Assembly (NCBI GenBank): GCA_000803105.1
Contig: JTDA01000005.1
Coordinates: forward strand, 62,001-126,000
DNA length: 64,000 nt
Reading direction: 5' to 3'
Origin: Coprobacter secundus
GTDB lineage: Bacteria; Bacteroidota; Bacteroidia; Bacteroidales; Coprobacteraceae
Both the position numbers and the translations under genes were made by a program. Below are positions 1-9,563 of the stretch, piece after piece. The notes beneath the pieces are model-generated. The model ran no database searches. It was given only the letters and a program-made list of their open reading frames with translations, and was not told the DNA's origin. How positions within the stretch are numbered: the stretch's first letter is position 1; each line of letters begins with the position of its first letter.

Positions 1-1337
1 TCTCCTGAGTCTATAGCTGGGACTGTAGTCCATTCGTCAGTCGTTCCTGATTTGCGATATCGGAATCCTAATTCGGCTTGAGTAGCTTTTATCTTTTTAC
101 CTTCTAAACGGGCTCTGTTGGTCCAGACGGTAACGGGATTTATTTCTTCGGTCAATACTGTTGCATTGGATACTATTAGCCTGAAGTCTTGAGTCCTACT
201 TTTTTCAGCAATATCGGTGGCTGAGAAGGTAAATATATATTCTCCTTCAGGCAGGGGCTGCATGAGGGATTCTGCAAATTTTACTTTCAATAACGATTCT
301 TCTTTTTCTACATTGTAAATGTATTCGTAGCTGATACCCAGATTTTCAAGATTTGTTTTTTCTCCTTCAGACATTGCCATAAAATCGAATGATGATGGAA
401 AGATATTTAGTTGAGCAAATTGTTCACTGGATAGTACTGCGCTTTTGAGTTCTGATGTAGTATTAATAAATACTGTCCTTGCAATACCTTCTCCGATTTC
501 CTGATATATGGGTTGGGTGATATCAAATTCATAGCCTGTTATATCAGGCCGTTGTCGTATATAAACATCTTCATTTACTTCAATGCGGCTTTCGTCTATT
601 GTAATTTTGATAAATGCTCCACCTTCCTGATAATCTTCACCATTATTTGCAAAGGTTAGTTTATATTTATAGCAAGGTTTTACGTCTGTTATGGTTCCTG
701 TATATTCAAATGAGTTGTTATTAATATCTTTAGCCGTTAACTTGTACTGTAATTCTGTCTCTCCGGCAGGCATCATAAAATAACCGGCGTTATCTTGTTT
801 AGAGAAATCGAATGCCAATTCTCCGACTGACGACCATACGGTGACAACACAACTTTCCGGGTCAAGAAGTGTTGCGATATTATTATCGTATGTTACAGAT
901 ACCAAAGTATTTGCCAGACTGCATATAACATTCGCTTCTGTAGATTGGCCTCCTTTTACTGTGAAAGTTTCGCTTCCTTTATAATAAGGTGTATCGAACG
1001 ATGCATTTACAGAGTCTCCCGCTGTTACAATTACCTTGTAACTATCACTCGTCAAATGTAGTTCTGATGGTACATTTGACATTCCTTCATACTTTCGGAT
1101 AAGGCCTTTGGAATTTCGGATATATATTTTGCAACTTTCTTCAAGTGATGCTTTGGTGAGTGCTCCTCGTGTAGTTGAGCGACCTAATTGTATAGGCACC
1201 ATTTTGACGGCATCATCGACTCGAATTCCTAATTTAAGAATTCCTTCTCCTTCTGATAAAGATATGTCTTGTGTACAAGCGTATACCAATAGTATTACAC
1301 ATGAACATAAGATTTTATATATGATTTTCTTTTTCAT
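1..1337 (-). CDS. DUF4493-type lipoprotein, C-terminus cut by window edge
   Basis: The reading frame is open from an ATG at 1337 down to position 1, so the C-terminus lies outside the window. The N-terminus is a lipoprotein signal: a lysine-rich start, a hydrophobic stretch and the lipobox VYAC. After it come the features shared with the two upstream neighbours: a modest beta-rich domain with a 'PYYKGSETF' element and a cysteine-containing 'VICSLANTLVSV' strand, the pattern of Bacteroidales DUF4493 proteins. The start codon overlaps the stop of the upstream gene in the string TAATG, which suggests translational coupling. Probably an outer-membrane surface lipoprotein; its function is unknown. 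Family assignment rests on similarity of pattern to its neighbours. Confidence 0.8.
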   Translation of the reverse strand, partial: MKKKIIYKILCSCVILLVYACTQDISLSEGEGILKLGIRVDDAVKMVPIQLGRSTTRGALTKASLEESCKIYIRNSKGLIRKYEGMSNVPSELHLTSDSYKVIVTAGDSVNASFDTPYYKGSETFTVKGGQSTEANVICSLANTLVSVTYDNNIATLLDPESCVVTVWSSVGELAFDFSKQDNAGYFMMPAGETELQYKLTAKDINNNSFEYTGTITDVKPCYKYKLTFANNGEDYQEGGAFIKITIDESRIEVNEDVYIRQRPDITGYEFDITQPIYQEIGEGIARTVFINTTSELKSAVLSSEQFAQLNIFPSSFDFMAMSEGEKTNLENLGISYEYIYNVEKEESLLKVKFAESLMQPLPEGEYIFTFSATDIAEKSRTQDFRLIVSNATVLTEEINPVTVWTNRARLEGKKIKATQAELGFRYRKSGTTDEWTTVPAIDSG

Positions 1338-2614
1338 TATTGAGTAATTATAATCAATGTCTCTGTTATAGATTTGTCATTGTTATCAGTAAGGTTTATG
1401 ACAAATTGATGAGTTCCAGCTCCGTATATACCTAATAATGGGGTAAATTGTGTAATATTGAAGTCTAGTTCGGTTTTATTTATAACATCTTCTTTAACAG
1501 GAAATCCTAAGCCTTTGATTGCAGTTTCGAATTCTCCTGGATTTACCAAATCTAAATGATCTGTTAAACCCACTCCGGGAAGGACTGGAGCCAATTTTTC
1601 AGATACGATATCTACGTTCAGTTCTTTGATTCCGCTGGCAGCATTTATTTTTACGATGACAGGTATGCCCTCCTCTGGTATATTTGTTGGAAGAGTAATC
1701 GGATTCTTAATGTCAAAGGTCTTTCCGTTAAAATCTTTGCCACTGATGCTCATGTCATTTTCTCCTCCAGAGGGAGGATTCACTGGATCTTCTTCAATGA
1801 GATCTTCTTCTATAGTGATGTTAAAATTTTTGTCTACAATTATAGCTGTGGCATCTAAGTCTATAGATGGATTGAGAGTGCCATTTTCTAAATTTCCGTC
1901 AGGATTTGTAGATTTGAGTTTAAATGTGATGGTTAATGTTTGAGTATCTTTCGATACCTTGCCATTTGCCGTTTGTAGCGTAGCTATACCATCAACAAGT
2001 CCATTAAAGTAAGCTGCATAGAAGATGTTGTCATCTTGGTCTGGTTCAGCATAGAAATAACCGGCTATATTTTGGTCTTTTTGTGTCTTGGTATATGTTA
2101 AGGAACCTTTGCCTATCTCAACCGTTACTTTGTAATTGTCGTCCATTAAGGCAAGAAGCTTATCTTCGAATTCTATTTTTACTTCTAAATTTTTCAGTTT
2201 ACATGTCACACCGACATTTTCTGTAATTTTATTTTCTTCAATAGTAAAATCTGATTCTCCATAATACCATGGTTTATCCCATTCTGCCGGTTGTACATTG
2301 TGTGAACTGGCCGTCAGTTTGTAATTCCCCACCTTTAAGACAATACCATCTTCACTTATTTCATTGTATTTTAGTAATTCAACTTGGTCCCCGTTTTCTT
2401 TATAGATGCCAATAAGATATTCATCAGTATTTATGGAACGTGTAGTTGTCAATTGAGGTTTTGAAAGTCGCCCAGTAGGTCCGTCTTGTTCATTGCTTGA
2501 GCTATTTCCGATAGAAGACGATGTAAGCTCATAGTCGAGTTTTTCTCTGTCACAAGATGTCGTTAAAAATAGCCCGGCAAAAATAACCAATGTAATTATA
2601 TATATTTTTCTCAT
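1337..2614 (-). CDS. DUF4493-type lipoprotein
   Basis: A 425-residue protein beginning with a lipoprotein signal whose lipobox ends at TTSC, followed by an acidic, Asn/Ser-rich linker. Residues of about 60-260 form the DUF4493-like domain: 'PWYYGESDFTI' and 'VTCKLKNLEVKIEF' match equivalent segments in the genes on either side. The C-terminal third, from about residue 285, looks like an immunoglobulin-like beta domain and may mediate binding. It is the middle gene of a three-gene minus-strand cluster: about 30 bp below the gene at 2644-5106 and overlapping the next start by one base. Likely exported and lipid-anchored; no enzymatic motif is visible. Confidence 0.85.
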   Translation of the reverse strand: MRKIYIITLVIFAGLFLTTSCDREKLDYELTSSSIGNSSSNEQDGPTGRLSKPQLTTTRSINTDEYLIGIYKENGDQVELLKYNEISEDGIVLKVGNYKLTASSHNVQPAEWDKPWYYGESDFTIEENKITENVGVTCKLKNLEVKIEFEDKLLALMDDNYKVTVEIGKGSLTYTKTQKDQNIAGYFYAEPDQDDNIFYAAYFNGLVDGIATLQTANGKVSKDTQTLTITFKLKSTNPDGNLENGTLNPSIDLDATAIIVDKNFNITIEEDLIEEDPVNPPSGGENDMSISGKDFNGKTFDIKNPITLPTNIPEEGIPVIVKINAASGIKELNVDIVSEKLAPVLPGVGLTDHLDLVNPGEFETAIKGLGFPVKEDVINKTELDFNITQFTPLLGIYGAGTHQFVINLTDNNDKSITETLIIITQ

Positions 2615-2643
2615 AATACTATATTTTCTATGTTGTAAGAATC

Positions 2644-5106
2644 TTAATATGTTAAGGATATGTCATCGATATATAAATTACTTCCTTCGTAATGAGTGTA
2701 ACCGTCGATTTCTCCATTCTCGACAAGGCTTTTGAGATTTGATGTTTCTGTCCCTTCTTCATCAGAACAAGCTGCTGAAGAGGAAAATGCTATATACATA
2801 TGTGTAGCTTTTAAGCTGGTGTTAGTATATGTAATCGGTATTGTATTTTCTGTGAATTCGGTCGTCTCTCCTCCAGTTATTTCTCCTGCTCCTAAACGGA
2901 TGATTTCACCGTTTGTCCTACTCTCGACGACGACCCATGCTTTGAAATTATCACTTCCGTTTGGTAGATATTTATACCAAAATTTGACGCATGCGGGTCG
3001 GGAGGTGAATGGCTGTCCGTAGTTATAGGTATCTTTATTATTGTTATGGTCAAAACTATATGTTCCCATAAATAGTTTTCCGGCAGCAACATGCTTGAGG
3101 TTTATTCCTGAGTTTCCGGAACCATTATCCCAGCCCACTGTACGAATCAGGGCACAGTTACCGGTGCGTCCTGTACGTTTTAATGTTGACGGAACAATAT
3201 TATATGTAGATTTCACATTAGGGCTTCCTTCAAATGTTTTTTGATTTACACAAGCCCAATATGACTCCGGATAGTTTGCTGTAACATCTACGTAAGACCA
3301 GAATGATGCTCCGTTCATTAAACTTTTTCGAGTATTATCTGTCCATTTTTCAAGACTGGGATCTTCTAAACTAAGTTCTTCTTCTGTCAGGAATGATTGC
3401 GATTCGCTGAATTCATTCTCCATGCATGAAGCTTTAACATGATATGTTGTAGCAGCAGATAAGGACTCTATCAAATAATATCCGTTTTCTGTAGAAGCAT
3501 TGGTCTTTTTCCAATCATTTCCGTCATTCGATAAATATATATTGGCATATTTGTTGATAACCTCTTGATATTTGCTATCTGAAGCTTTTAATGAGATAGT
3601 ACTCTTATGAGCCCATACATCTGCTGGATTTATTGTAATTGAGTATTCGGGAACTTTAACGTTCAGCTTCTTTTCTTCCGAGTTTTTCTTGTCTCGATAA
3701 GTTGCTAAAATGCTGACGGGCTCATTTGCAGTAATGATATTTGCTTTTATATAACTATTTCCGTCAACAGAGACTGCTTCGTTATTACTGCATTCTTGCC
3801 AGACTCCGGCATAGAGATATTTTATTTTTATCTGATCGAGTTCTCCATTTGTTTGTATAGGAATAAGTGCTTCATTACTACCTATATATACTGGGTCGGG
3901 ATCATTTAAGGTTATTTCTAATGGGGTATTTTTTATTTTTAATACAACCGGTTCATTTACTTTTCCGAATTTATCTTTAATGACTACTCCAAATTCATGT
4001 GTATCTGAATTGTCGGCAATCATCAGTTCAGGAATCAAGTTGGTGAAGTCAATGACTGCCATGGTACGTTCGCCTTTTGTATTTTTCAGCCAGTTTACTT
4101 TTAGTCCGTTATTTGTTAGGTTTTGGATATCGGCGTTAGCCAAATCTATTTCTGCAGGCCATCCATGAGACAGAAGATAGGCTGAGTTTGTAGTTAATGT
4201 ACAAGTTGAAATTCCACCTCGGGCGTTAATCATTGTATTTACAGATGGGGCCGAAACTTCTCCAAGTTCTATTATTTCTTGTGCTATATTTGACTCGAAG
4301 CCTTCGTTAATAGCGTAAGGTGGCTTAGAATTCCAAAAATCTTCAGATAAATCGATAGTAATAGGTTTTTCGGTAGTTGAGTTATCGAATGATATTAATA
4401 GTTGTGCATCGCCAACCTCTCCATTATTTACATCAAATTTTAGTCGGTAATGTTCTTTTCCTATAGCACCCGTAATAGTGGATGGCTCGAATGTTGTAGT
4501 TTTGCCATCTTGTTTGGTCATTGAAAGAATGATGCTTATATCACCTGGTTTTATATAGGCAGAACGGGTTTCGTCTTTATCGAATTTTATATATTTACCG
4601 CCGTTTACATGTATTGTTGCAGAATAATCGGTAAAATATTTTTTAAATGCGTCGGTGTAATCGATAGAAACTTTTACGTTGGCGAGATAACATGTTACAT
4701 CAAGAACTGATTCTTGCTTGTTGGCTATAGTAAAAGGAGAAGTCCCTTCATAGTAGGGTAAGTCGAAACCTTCTTCTTCAATATTGCCATATGATGCTTT
4801 TAGTGAGTATGTACCTATTGGATATTGAGTATCAGGGGTATATTGGCTAAATTTTTCCCACTCTTTATAAACTCCACCTTGAGCATCAAAAATGGATATT
4901 TTGAAATCACTTGTAGACGGGAGAATTGTTTCTGATACAGTATTGTCTATTTCAGAACGAGTTATTGATGTTACTTCGTTTACCTTGTAGTCGGCTGATA
5001 TACCTAATGTTAGCGACCCATAACCTGCAATTTCCTTATCGTTTTCGATACATGCTAAACACAGTAGAGCACATACGCTACATACAAAAAGTATTTTGAG
5101 TTTCAT
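2644..5106 (-). CDS. DUF4493/PCMD-domain lipoprotein
   Basis: The longest frame reaches 5160, but the start at 5106 puts the lipoprotein signal (MKLKILFVCSVCALLCLAC, lipobox LACI) at the N-terminus, giving 820 residues. The N-terminal third repeats the DUF4493 pattern ('PYYEGTSPFTI', 'VTCYLANVKVSIDY'). The middle contains beta-sandwich segments, including a fibronectin-III-like stretch around 'ATTYHVKASCMEN'. The last 240 residues match the PCMD (putative carbohydrate metabolism) pattern: a 'W' after the domain entry, 'ESYWACVNQ', 'RPACVKFWYKY' and the terminal 'NLYIDDISLTY'. PCMD folds resemble carbohydrate-binding jelly rolls, so glycan binding at the surface is a fair inference. It is the first gene of the three-gene cluster. 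Confidence 0.8.
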   Translation of the reverse strand: MKLKILFVCSVCALLCLACIENDKEIAGYGSLTLGISADYKVNEVTSITRSEIDNTVSETILPSTSDFKISIFDAQGGVYKEWEKFSQYTPDTQYPIGTYSLKASYGNIEEEGFDLPYYEGTSPFTIANKQESVLDVTCYLANVKVSIDYTDAFKKYFTDYSATIHVNGGKYIKFDKDETRSAYIKPGDISIILSMTKQDGKTTTFEPSTITGAIGKEHYRLKFDVNNGEVGDAQLLISFDNSTTEKPITIDLSEDFWNSKPPYAINEGFESNIAQEIIELGEVSAPSVNTMINARGGISTCTLTTNSAYLLSHGWPAEIDLANADIQNLTNNGLKVNWLKNTKGERTMAVIDFTNLIPELMIADNSDTHEFGVVIKDKFGKVNEPVVLKIKNTPLEITLNDPDPVYIGSNEALIPIQTNGELDQIKIKYLYAGVWQECSNNEAVSVDGNSYIKANIITANEPVSILATYRDKKNSEEKKLNVKVPEYSITINPADVWAHKSTISLKASDSKYQEVINKYANIYLSNDGNDWKKTNASTENGYYLIESLSAATTYHVKASCMENEFSESQSFLTEEELSLEDPSLEKWTDNTRKSLMNGASFWSYVDVTANYPESYWACVNQKTFEGSPNVKSTYNIVPSTLKRTGRTGNCALIRTVGWDNGSGNSGINLKHVAAGKLFMGTYSFDHNNNKDTYNYGQPFTSRPACVKFWYKYLPNGSDNFKAWVVVESRTNGEIIRLGAGEITGGETTEFTENTIPITYTNTSLKATHMYIAFSSSAACSDEEGTETSNLKSLVENGEIDGYTHYEGSNLYIDDISLTY

Positions 5107-5695
5107 TTGTTTCTGGGTTAATTGCAATTTTATCATTATATACTCGGAAATTTTTACCAATTGTATATTTCCCGTTTGTACTTGACCATATATCTATCAA
5201 TTTGCTACTGGATATTCATACGTTTTCAACGTACAAATTGTTTACAAATATAAGCAAAATAATCGATTTGCCTTTTATTTACCTTGATTTTGACTCATTT
5301 GCAGTAGTTTTTGCAAAGATAAAAGTCTATTTATTCTACATAGTTTTTGTGTATTACCATTTCATTTGGATATTTATATTTAATATTTATATTTATATTT
5401 CATTTGAATTTTGTATATCTCTTAAATAATGAAATTCGCTTTTTATTAAAGAATCTTTTAAATTCGGGACAAAATTAGAATATTGTATTTAATAAATAAA
5501 TGTCTATTTATTAGAATTTGTAGTCTATTTTTAATATATCCCTATTCCAAAACAAATGTTTGATACAAAAAAGTATTCTATTTTTAAAAAAAGATAGAGA
5601 TTTGATATGTTTTTTATCCATCTCCTGATTAAGATTAATGAGAACTTTATCTGTATTTTTATGAAACTTGGCTATCTTTGTGAAAAAGATAAATT
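5107..5695. other. AT-rich divergent intergenic region
   Basis: About 590 bases separate the DUF4493 cluster from the DUF695-like gene. The only coding frames are short and of low-complexity composition. Two minus-strand TAnnTTTG boxes (TATATTTG at 5252-5245 and TATCTTTG at 5321-5314) are candidate -7 elements for the lipoprotein cluster, but neither has a TTTG at the right distance. Nothing else recognisable was seen. Confidence 0.5.
5673..5680 (+). promoter_or_regulatory. Bacteroidota -7 box
   Basis: TATCTTTG matches the TAnnTTTG -7 consensus of Bacteroidota sigma-ABfr promoters and lies 15 bases before the ATG at 5696, implying a very short leader. No exact TTTG -33 element is present at the usual spacing. 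Confidence 0.55.
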
Positions 5696-6145
5696 ATGAA
5701 GTTGACAGATATATGGTTTACGGCATTGGCCGAAAGTGAGGATGGCCAAATGATTGTGGTTTCCGGTCGTGATAATATTTCTGATTTTAGGAAATCAGGC
5801 AAGTTTAGAGAGCGGGCGGAAGTTACGTGGTCATATCGTTCTGCTATTAATGGTATGCCTTCAGAAGAAGAAGCTAAGAAGATGGAGGAAGTACAGCTTG
5901 TCTTGCAACGCTCTATGGAAAAGAATAAATTGGCAATACTTACAGGTGTATATACTGGAGCGGGTGAACGAACATGGGTCTTTTATACCCGTAATGTCCC
6001 GGCATTTGGTCAGATGTTGAATGATGCACTTGCTGATTTTGAACGGTTACCATTGTCTATATATACAGAAAAAGACTTAGAATGGGCTGAATATCAAGAG
6101 ATGTATGAGTCAAAACCGGAAGAGGGGAGTGATGATTTTGAATAA
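5696..6145 (+). CDS. DUF695-like hypothetical protein
   Basis: A 149-residue soluble protein without a signal peptide. The central 'RTWVFYTRN' and the later 'L.IYTEKDLEWAEYQEMYE' pattern resemble DUF695 proteins (an aromatic strand, then a short helix with a conserved W and Y). The C-terminus is very acidic. The gene stands alone: it has its own -7 box and converges on the glycosyltransferase 7 bases downstream. Function unknown; the family call is from motif resemblance only. Confidence 0.65.
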   Translation: MKLTDIWFTALAESEDGQMIVVSGRDNISDFRKSGKFRERAEVTWSYRSAINGMPSEEEAKKMEEVQLVLQRSMEKNKLAILTGVYTGAGERTWVFYTRNVPAFGQMLNDALADFERLPLSIYTEKDLEWAEYQEMYESKPEEGSDDFE

Positions 6146-6152
6146 TAATAGA

Positions 6153-7046
6153 TTATTTATTGTTTTGCATCGATGTACAGAGATAAGCGAGCTTATAAAA
6201 GTCGAAGACGATGAGGCTGGGTTTTTTATTTGTTATTAAATATTTTTCAATAAGGGGCCTTATTGATGTAAATAGGAAGGATATCGGGATATGTAGAGGT
6301 TTAATTTTCTTATAAAATGAAAGAATTTTTATTTTATTAGATAATTGGGAAGAATATTCTGCTCTTTCGTATAGTTCTTTAAGAGATAGGATGGATTGTT
6401 GTGTCTTTTGTAGAAAAATGATATTGTTCTCGATGCCTTTGTGATATAGAGGATTGTTGATATGTAAGATTTCTTTTTTTTCTTTTTCTAACATAATACC
6501 AAATAAAGTATCTTCATGTCCGTATTTGGTAATTGATTCATCGAATTTGATAGCCAAAAATACTTTTTTAGGAATTAGCATATTGAAAGAGGTAAAAGCT
6601 TGATATGGAGTCTTATTGCGTGTTTGTGCAGATTTTTCTTCTCTTTTATGTCCATATTGGAAACGAAGGCTTTTTTCTGGAGTATAGTCTTTGATATCAT
6701 ATAAAAGGCCTCCGCAGATTATTTTGTCAGATGGGAGGAATGGAAGATATTTCGCAATATAATTGTTACATGTTCCGGCATCGCAGTCAATGAATAGAAG
6801 GTACTCATATTTTGCTTCTTGAGCTAACTGGTTACGTATTGCGGAGCGTCCGATGTTGGTGGATAAGGCCGTAAAGTGTACAAATTGGAGTGTCGATAGA
6901 CTTTGATTTTCTTTTTGAAAATGGTCGGAACAATCGTCGATTAGCCGGATTTCAAAAGGGATGTCCGATACAGTACATTGTTTGTGTAAGTCTTTGACTA
7001 AAGAACGGCAATCGTAGTTGTATATTGGAATAAGAATAGAAAGCAT
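6153..7046 (-). CDS. family 2 glycosyltransferase
   Basis: A 297-residue GT-A fold enzyme, predicted to transfer a sugar from a nucleotide donor. The N-terminus 'LSILIPIYNYD' is the first beta strand of GT2 enzymes, 'RLIDDCSDH' carries the nucleotide-binding aspartates near residue 37, and 'LLFIDCDAGT' supplies the metal-binding DxD-type motif near residue 87. The segment 'SFNMLIPKKVF' and 'GHEDTLFG' correspond to the acceptor-side ED motif. Acceptor and product cannot be predicted. It is downstream of rpsP but separated from it by a terminator, and a minus-strand -7 box (TACCTTTG, 7082-7075) suggests independent transcription. Confidence 0.85.
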   Translation of the reverse strand: MLSILIPIYNYDCRSLVKDLHKQCTVSDIPFEIRLIDDCSDHFQKENQSLSTLQFVHFTALSTNIGRSAIRNQLAQEAKYEYLLFIDCDAGTCNNYIAKYLPFLPSDKIICGGLLYDIKDYTPEKSLRFQYGHKREEKSAQTRNKTPYQAFTSFNMLIPKKVFLAIKFDESITKYGHEDTLFGIMLEKEKKEILHINNPLYHKGIENNIIFLQKTQQSILSLKELYERAEYSSQLSNKIKILSFYKKIKPLHIPISFLFTSIRPLIEKYLITNKKPSLIVFDFYKLAYLCTSMQNNK

Positions 7047-7111
7047 GTCATATATAAAATTGTTCGGCTGCTTTCAAAGGTAGAAAAAATCAACTAACAA
7101 TAAAAGAGGTA

Positions 7112-7152
7112 TTATAAAAAAAACATATTCCTTCTTCATGAGGGAATATGTT
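7112..7152 (-). terminator. Rho-independent terminator of rpsP
   Basis: Perfect 10-bp inverted repeat (7122-7131 with 7143-7152, AACATATTCC arm) with an 11-base loop, followed on the minus strand by a run of eight or so T residues. It lies just after the rpsP stop. Confidence 0.9.
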
Positions 7153-7175
7153 CTTTAAGTATGCTGTATAAATTT

Positions 7176-7739
7176 TTATTCAGCACTTTCGGTAGCCGGG
7201 GCATCAGCAACAGGTGTTTCTTCTGCTGGAGCGGCTGTTTCTTCACTTGTAGCAGCTGCGGCAGCTTCAGCGGCAGCTTTTTCAGCTTTTTTCTTTGCTA
7301 CTTCTTCAGCAATAGCTTTGTTTACTTCTTTTTCAGCTTCTAAGCGTTTTTTTGCTTCAGCAGCTTTTGCTTCATTTACTTTTGCTTTTACTGATTCGAT
7401 AACAGATTGTTTGTTTTTCAACCAAGCGTTGAAACGATTTTCTGCTTCCTCCATTGAGAACGCACCTTTTTTAACACCGCCCAATAAATGTTTTTTCAGT
7501 AACACTCCTTGTGCTGATAAAATGTTACGGGCAGTATCGGTGGGTTGAGCACCGGTTTGAAGCCAATACAAAGCTCTATCGAAATTCAAATTTATTGTAG
7601 CAGGATTAGTGTTCGGATTATAAGAACCTATCCTTTCAATAAATTTACCATCACGTGGTGCCCTGCTATCGGCGATTACAATTTGATAAAACGGATAACC
7701 TTTGCGTCCGAATCTCTGTAATCTAATTTTTGTTGCCAT
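7176..7739 (-). CDS. rpsP: 30S ribosomal protein S16
   Basis: The first 80 or so residues are canonical S16 (MATKIRLQRFGRKGYPFYQI, then 'ADSRAPRDGKFIERIGSYNP'), a component of the 30S body needed for its assembly. The remaining 100 residues form an Ala/Glu/Lys-rich, partly coiled-coil-like tail ending in an acidic, low-complexity stretch. Bacterial S16 is usually 80-90 residues; such a tail is common in Bacteroidales S16. The gene is monocistronic, with a consensus promoter upstream and a strong terminator downstream. Confidence 0.97.
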   Translation of the reverse strand: MATKIRLQRFGRKGYPFYQIVIADSRAPRDGKFIERIGSYNPNTNPATINLNFDRALYWLQTGAQPTDTARNILSAQGVLLKKHLLGGVKKGAFSMEEAENRFNAWLKNKQSVIESVKAKVNEAKAAEAKKRLEAEKEVNKAIAEEVAKKKAEKAAAEAAAAATSEETAAPAEETPVADAPATESAE

Positions 7740-7779
7740 TTGAAATTTGTTAATTAGTTAATATTTTGCATTAGCGGTG

Positions 7780-7809
7780 CAAATGTACTATATTTTTTTG
7801 TATCACAAA
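7780..7809 (-). promoter_or_regulatory. rpsP promoter (Bacteroidota consensus)
   Basis: On the minus strand TTTG (7809-7806), an 18-bp spacer and TACATTTG (7787-7780) match the -33/-7 consensus. The -7 box lies about 40 bases before the rpsP ATG. Confidence 0.8.
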
Positions 7810-8017
7810 ACAATGTTTCTCAAAAACTTCCGAATTTAGATTATGTTTTTTCTTCTTTCTATTATAGTTTTGTCTATGGTATTATGATAAAAAGGGCTAA
7901 TTCTAATGTTAGGACTCTTCTGAGTAAGCTGTATTTAGAAACTTTTCTTCCTATTTTAAGAATAATTTTTTCTTTTATAGATTTATATAAATAGTAATAA
8001 ATAAATTAAGATAATAA

Positions 8018-8049
8018 TTTGTGGATATCTCTTAAATTCTGTAATTTTG
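8018..8049 (+). promoter_or_regulatory. promoter of secreted protein gene
   Basis: TTTG (8018-8021), a 20-bp spacer and TAATTTTG (8042-8049) fit the Bacteroidota consensus. The predicted start of transcription is about 35 bases before the ATG at 8093. Confidence 0.75.
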
Positions 8050-8092
8050 AAATTTAATAATATATTATTAACTAACCAAAATATAATTAATT

Positions 8093-9562
8093 ATGAAAAA
8101 AATTACTCAGAGATTTTTATTGACTCTTGCAATGTGTGTAGGGGTATGTGTAAGTGCTTTTGCTCAAGCTTCGCTTCCGTTTAATTTTGATGGTGGAGCT
8201 AACGACATTAAGGATGTGGAAGGTTTGACTTCTGAAAATATCGGAGCAGATTATAAAGATAGCCCGAAATTGAGATTTGAAAATAAGACAGGTAATGGGT
8301 TGCTTATTTTGAATTTTACTGGAGCACCAGAAGAACTTAGTTACTCTATAAAATGGAATGGTTCAGGAACATTTGGCAAATTTACTGTATCGGTATCAGA
8401 GAATGGAACTGATTATACTGTTATTAAAACGTATGAAAATGGTGATCTAAAGTCTAATGCAGTACTTAAAGAAAAGGTAGCGATAGATAATAAAAGTGTT
8501 CGTTATATAAAATGGTATTATGATGAAAAAGCTAGTGGAAATATCGGACTTGGAGCTATATCGTTGACGGCTGGTGTAGCAGAAGATGTAGTCGAGGCAC
8601 CTGTATTCGATGTTGTGGGGGCGTTGAACGGATATGAAAAATACATAGAGAAAGCAACAGTAGAACTTACTTCTGCGACAGAGGGAGCTAAAATTTATTA
8701 TAATATAAATTCTGGTGAAGTGCCTTCTGCCACTTCGACAGAATATACAGCTCCGATACCGGTAACTGAGTCATCAACGATAAAAGCTATTGCTATCAAA
8801 GATGGTAAAAGCAGTACTGTAATAACTCGAGAAATTTCTGTTGATGCAAATGATGTAGTAACATTGCCTTATCTTCAAAAATTTGACGGGTCATTAGCAG
8901 ACTGGTATCCTTGTAGTATTAATGGAGAGCAAGTTTGGGCTGCAGCGTCTTATCAAGAGACGACATATGCCAAGATATCTGGATATTTAAGCGGATCAAG
9001 ATTTGAAAATGAAGATTGGTTGATTTCTCCGGCTATTCCTGCAGGAAAAATAGTCGTTAATTTTGAGAGTGCGCAAAATAAAGAATCTGATGGGACAGGT
9101 ATCGGTTTTGCTTATTCGTTTGATTATGATGGGTACTCTGATCCGACTACGGCTTCTTGGACTTTTGTTACTGAAGGTATAACGTGGTCACCTGTTGGCG
9201 AGACATATGCTATAACTCCTTCTGGAGATATTGAGATAGATAATACGACGGAGAACCCTACTCATATAGCATATAAATATACGTCGTCGAACGAGGTTGC
9301 TAATACATGGCAGATTTATAATGTAAGTATTGATAAAAAAGAAACTGTATCAGTAGAAACTGAGACGGTATCAGATATTGATGTATATACAGCTAATGGC
9401 AATATTTATATTAAGGGAGCTGATGGTAAAAATGTAAATATTTATAATATGCAGGGACAAGAAATAAAAGCTTTTAAGGCTGATGCGGAAAGTGTAGTTC
9501 CTGTTGTTAAAGGTATTTATATCATAAAAGTCGACGGAAAGGCTGTGAAGGTAATTTTGTGA
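8093..9562 (+). CDS. secreted multidomain protein with T9SS-like tail
   Basis: A 489-residue exported protein. Residues 1-25 are a Sec signal ending AFAQ. Residues of about 26-165 form a beta-rich domain with an 'RYIKWYYDE' strand. Residues 167-254 resemble a chitobiase C-terminal (CHB_HEX_C) domain: 'VELTSATEGAKIYYNINSG' is the typical 'tp..G..IyYTlDG' repeat. Residues 255-415 look like a choice-of-anchor J domain ('PYLQKFDGSLADWYP', 'ENEDWLISPAIP'). The last 70 residues ('VNIYNMQGQEI', 'GIYIIKVDGKAVKVIL') are a type IX secretion sorting-like domain. A surface or released glycan- or protein-binding role is inferred; no catalytic residues are evident. Confidence 0.85.
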   Translation: MKKITQRFLLTLAMCVGVCVSAFAQASLPFNFDGGANDIKDVEGLTSENIGADYKDSPKLRFENKTGNGLLILNFTGAPEELSYSIKWNGSGTFGKFTVSVSENGTDYTVIKTYENGDLKSNAVLKEKVAIDNKSVRYIKWYYDEKASGNIGLGAISLTAGVAEDVVEAPVFDVVGALNGYEKYIEKATVELTSATEGAKIYYNINSGEVPSATSTEYTAPIPVTESSTIKAIAIKDGKSSTVITREISVDANDVVTLPYLQKFDGSLADWYPCSINGEQVWAAASYQETTYAKISGYLSGSRFENEDWLISPAIPAGKIVVNFESAQNKESDGTGIGFAYSFDYDGYSDPTTASWTFVTEGITWSPVGETYAITPSGDIEIDNTTENPTHIAYKYTSSNEVANTWQIYNVSIDKKETVSVETETVSDIDVYTANGNIYIKGADGKNVNIYNMQGQEIKAFKADAESVVPVVKGIYIIKVDGKAVKVIL

Positions 9563-9563
9563 T

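Larger units (their letters stand above)
7740..8092. other. divergent intergenic region rpsP / secreted protein
   Basis: 353 AT-rich bases holding the rpsP promoter on the minus strand and a promoter for the secreted protein on the plus strand (listed separately). No small gene or structured element was seen between them. Confidence 0.6.

Noticed and set aside
5202..5429. 75-codon frame in the intergenic region
   Set aside because: Composed almost only of AT-rich codons; no supporting signal.
7436..7739. Long S16 tail as a novel fusion
   Set aside because: Extended Ala/Glu-rich S16 tails are widespread in Bacteroidales.
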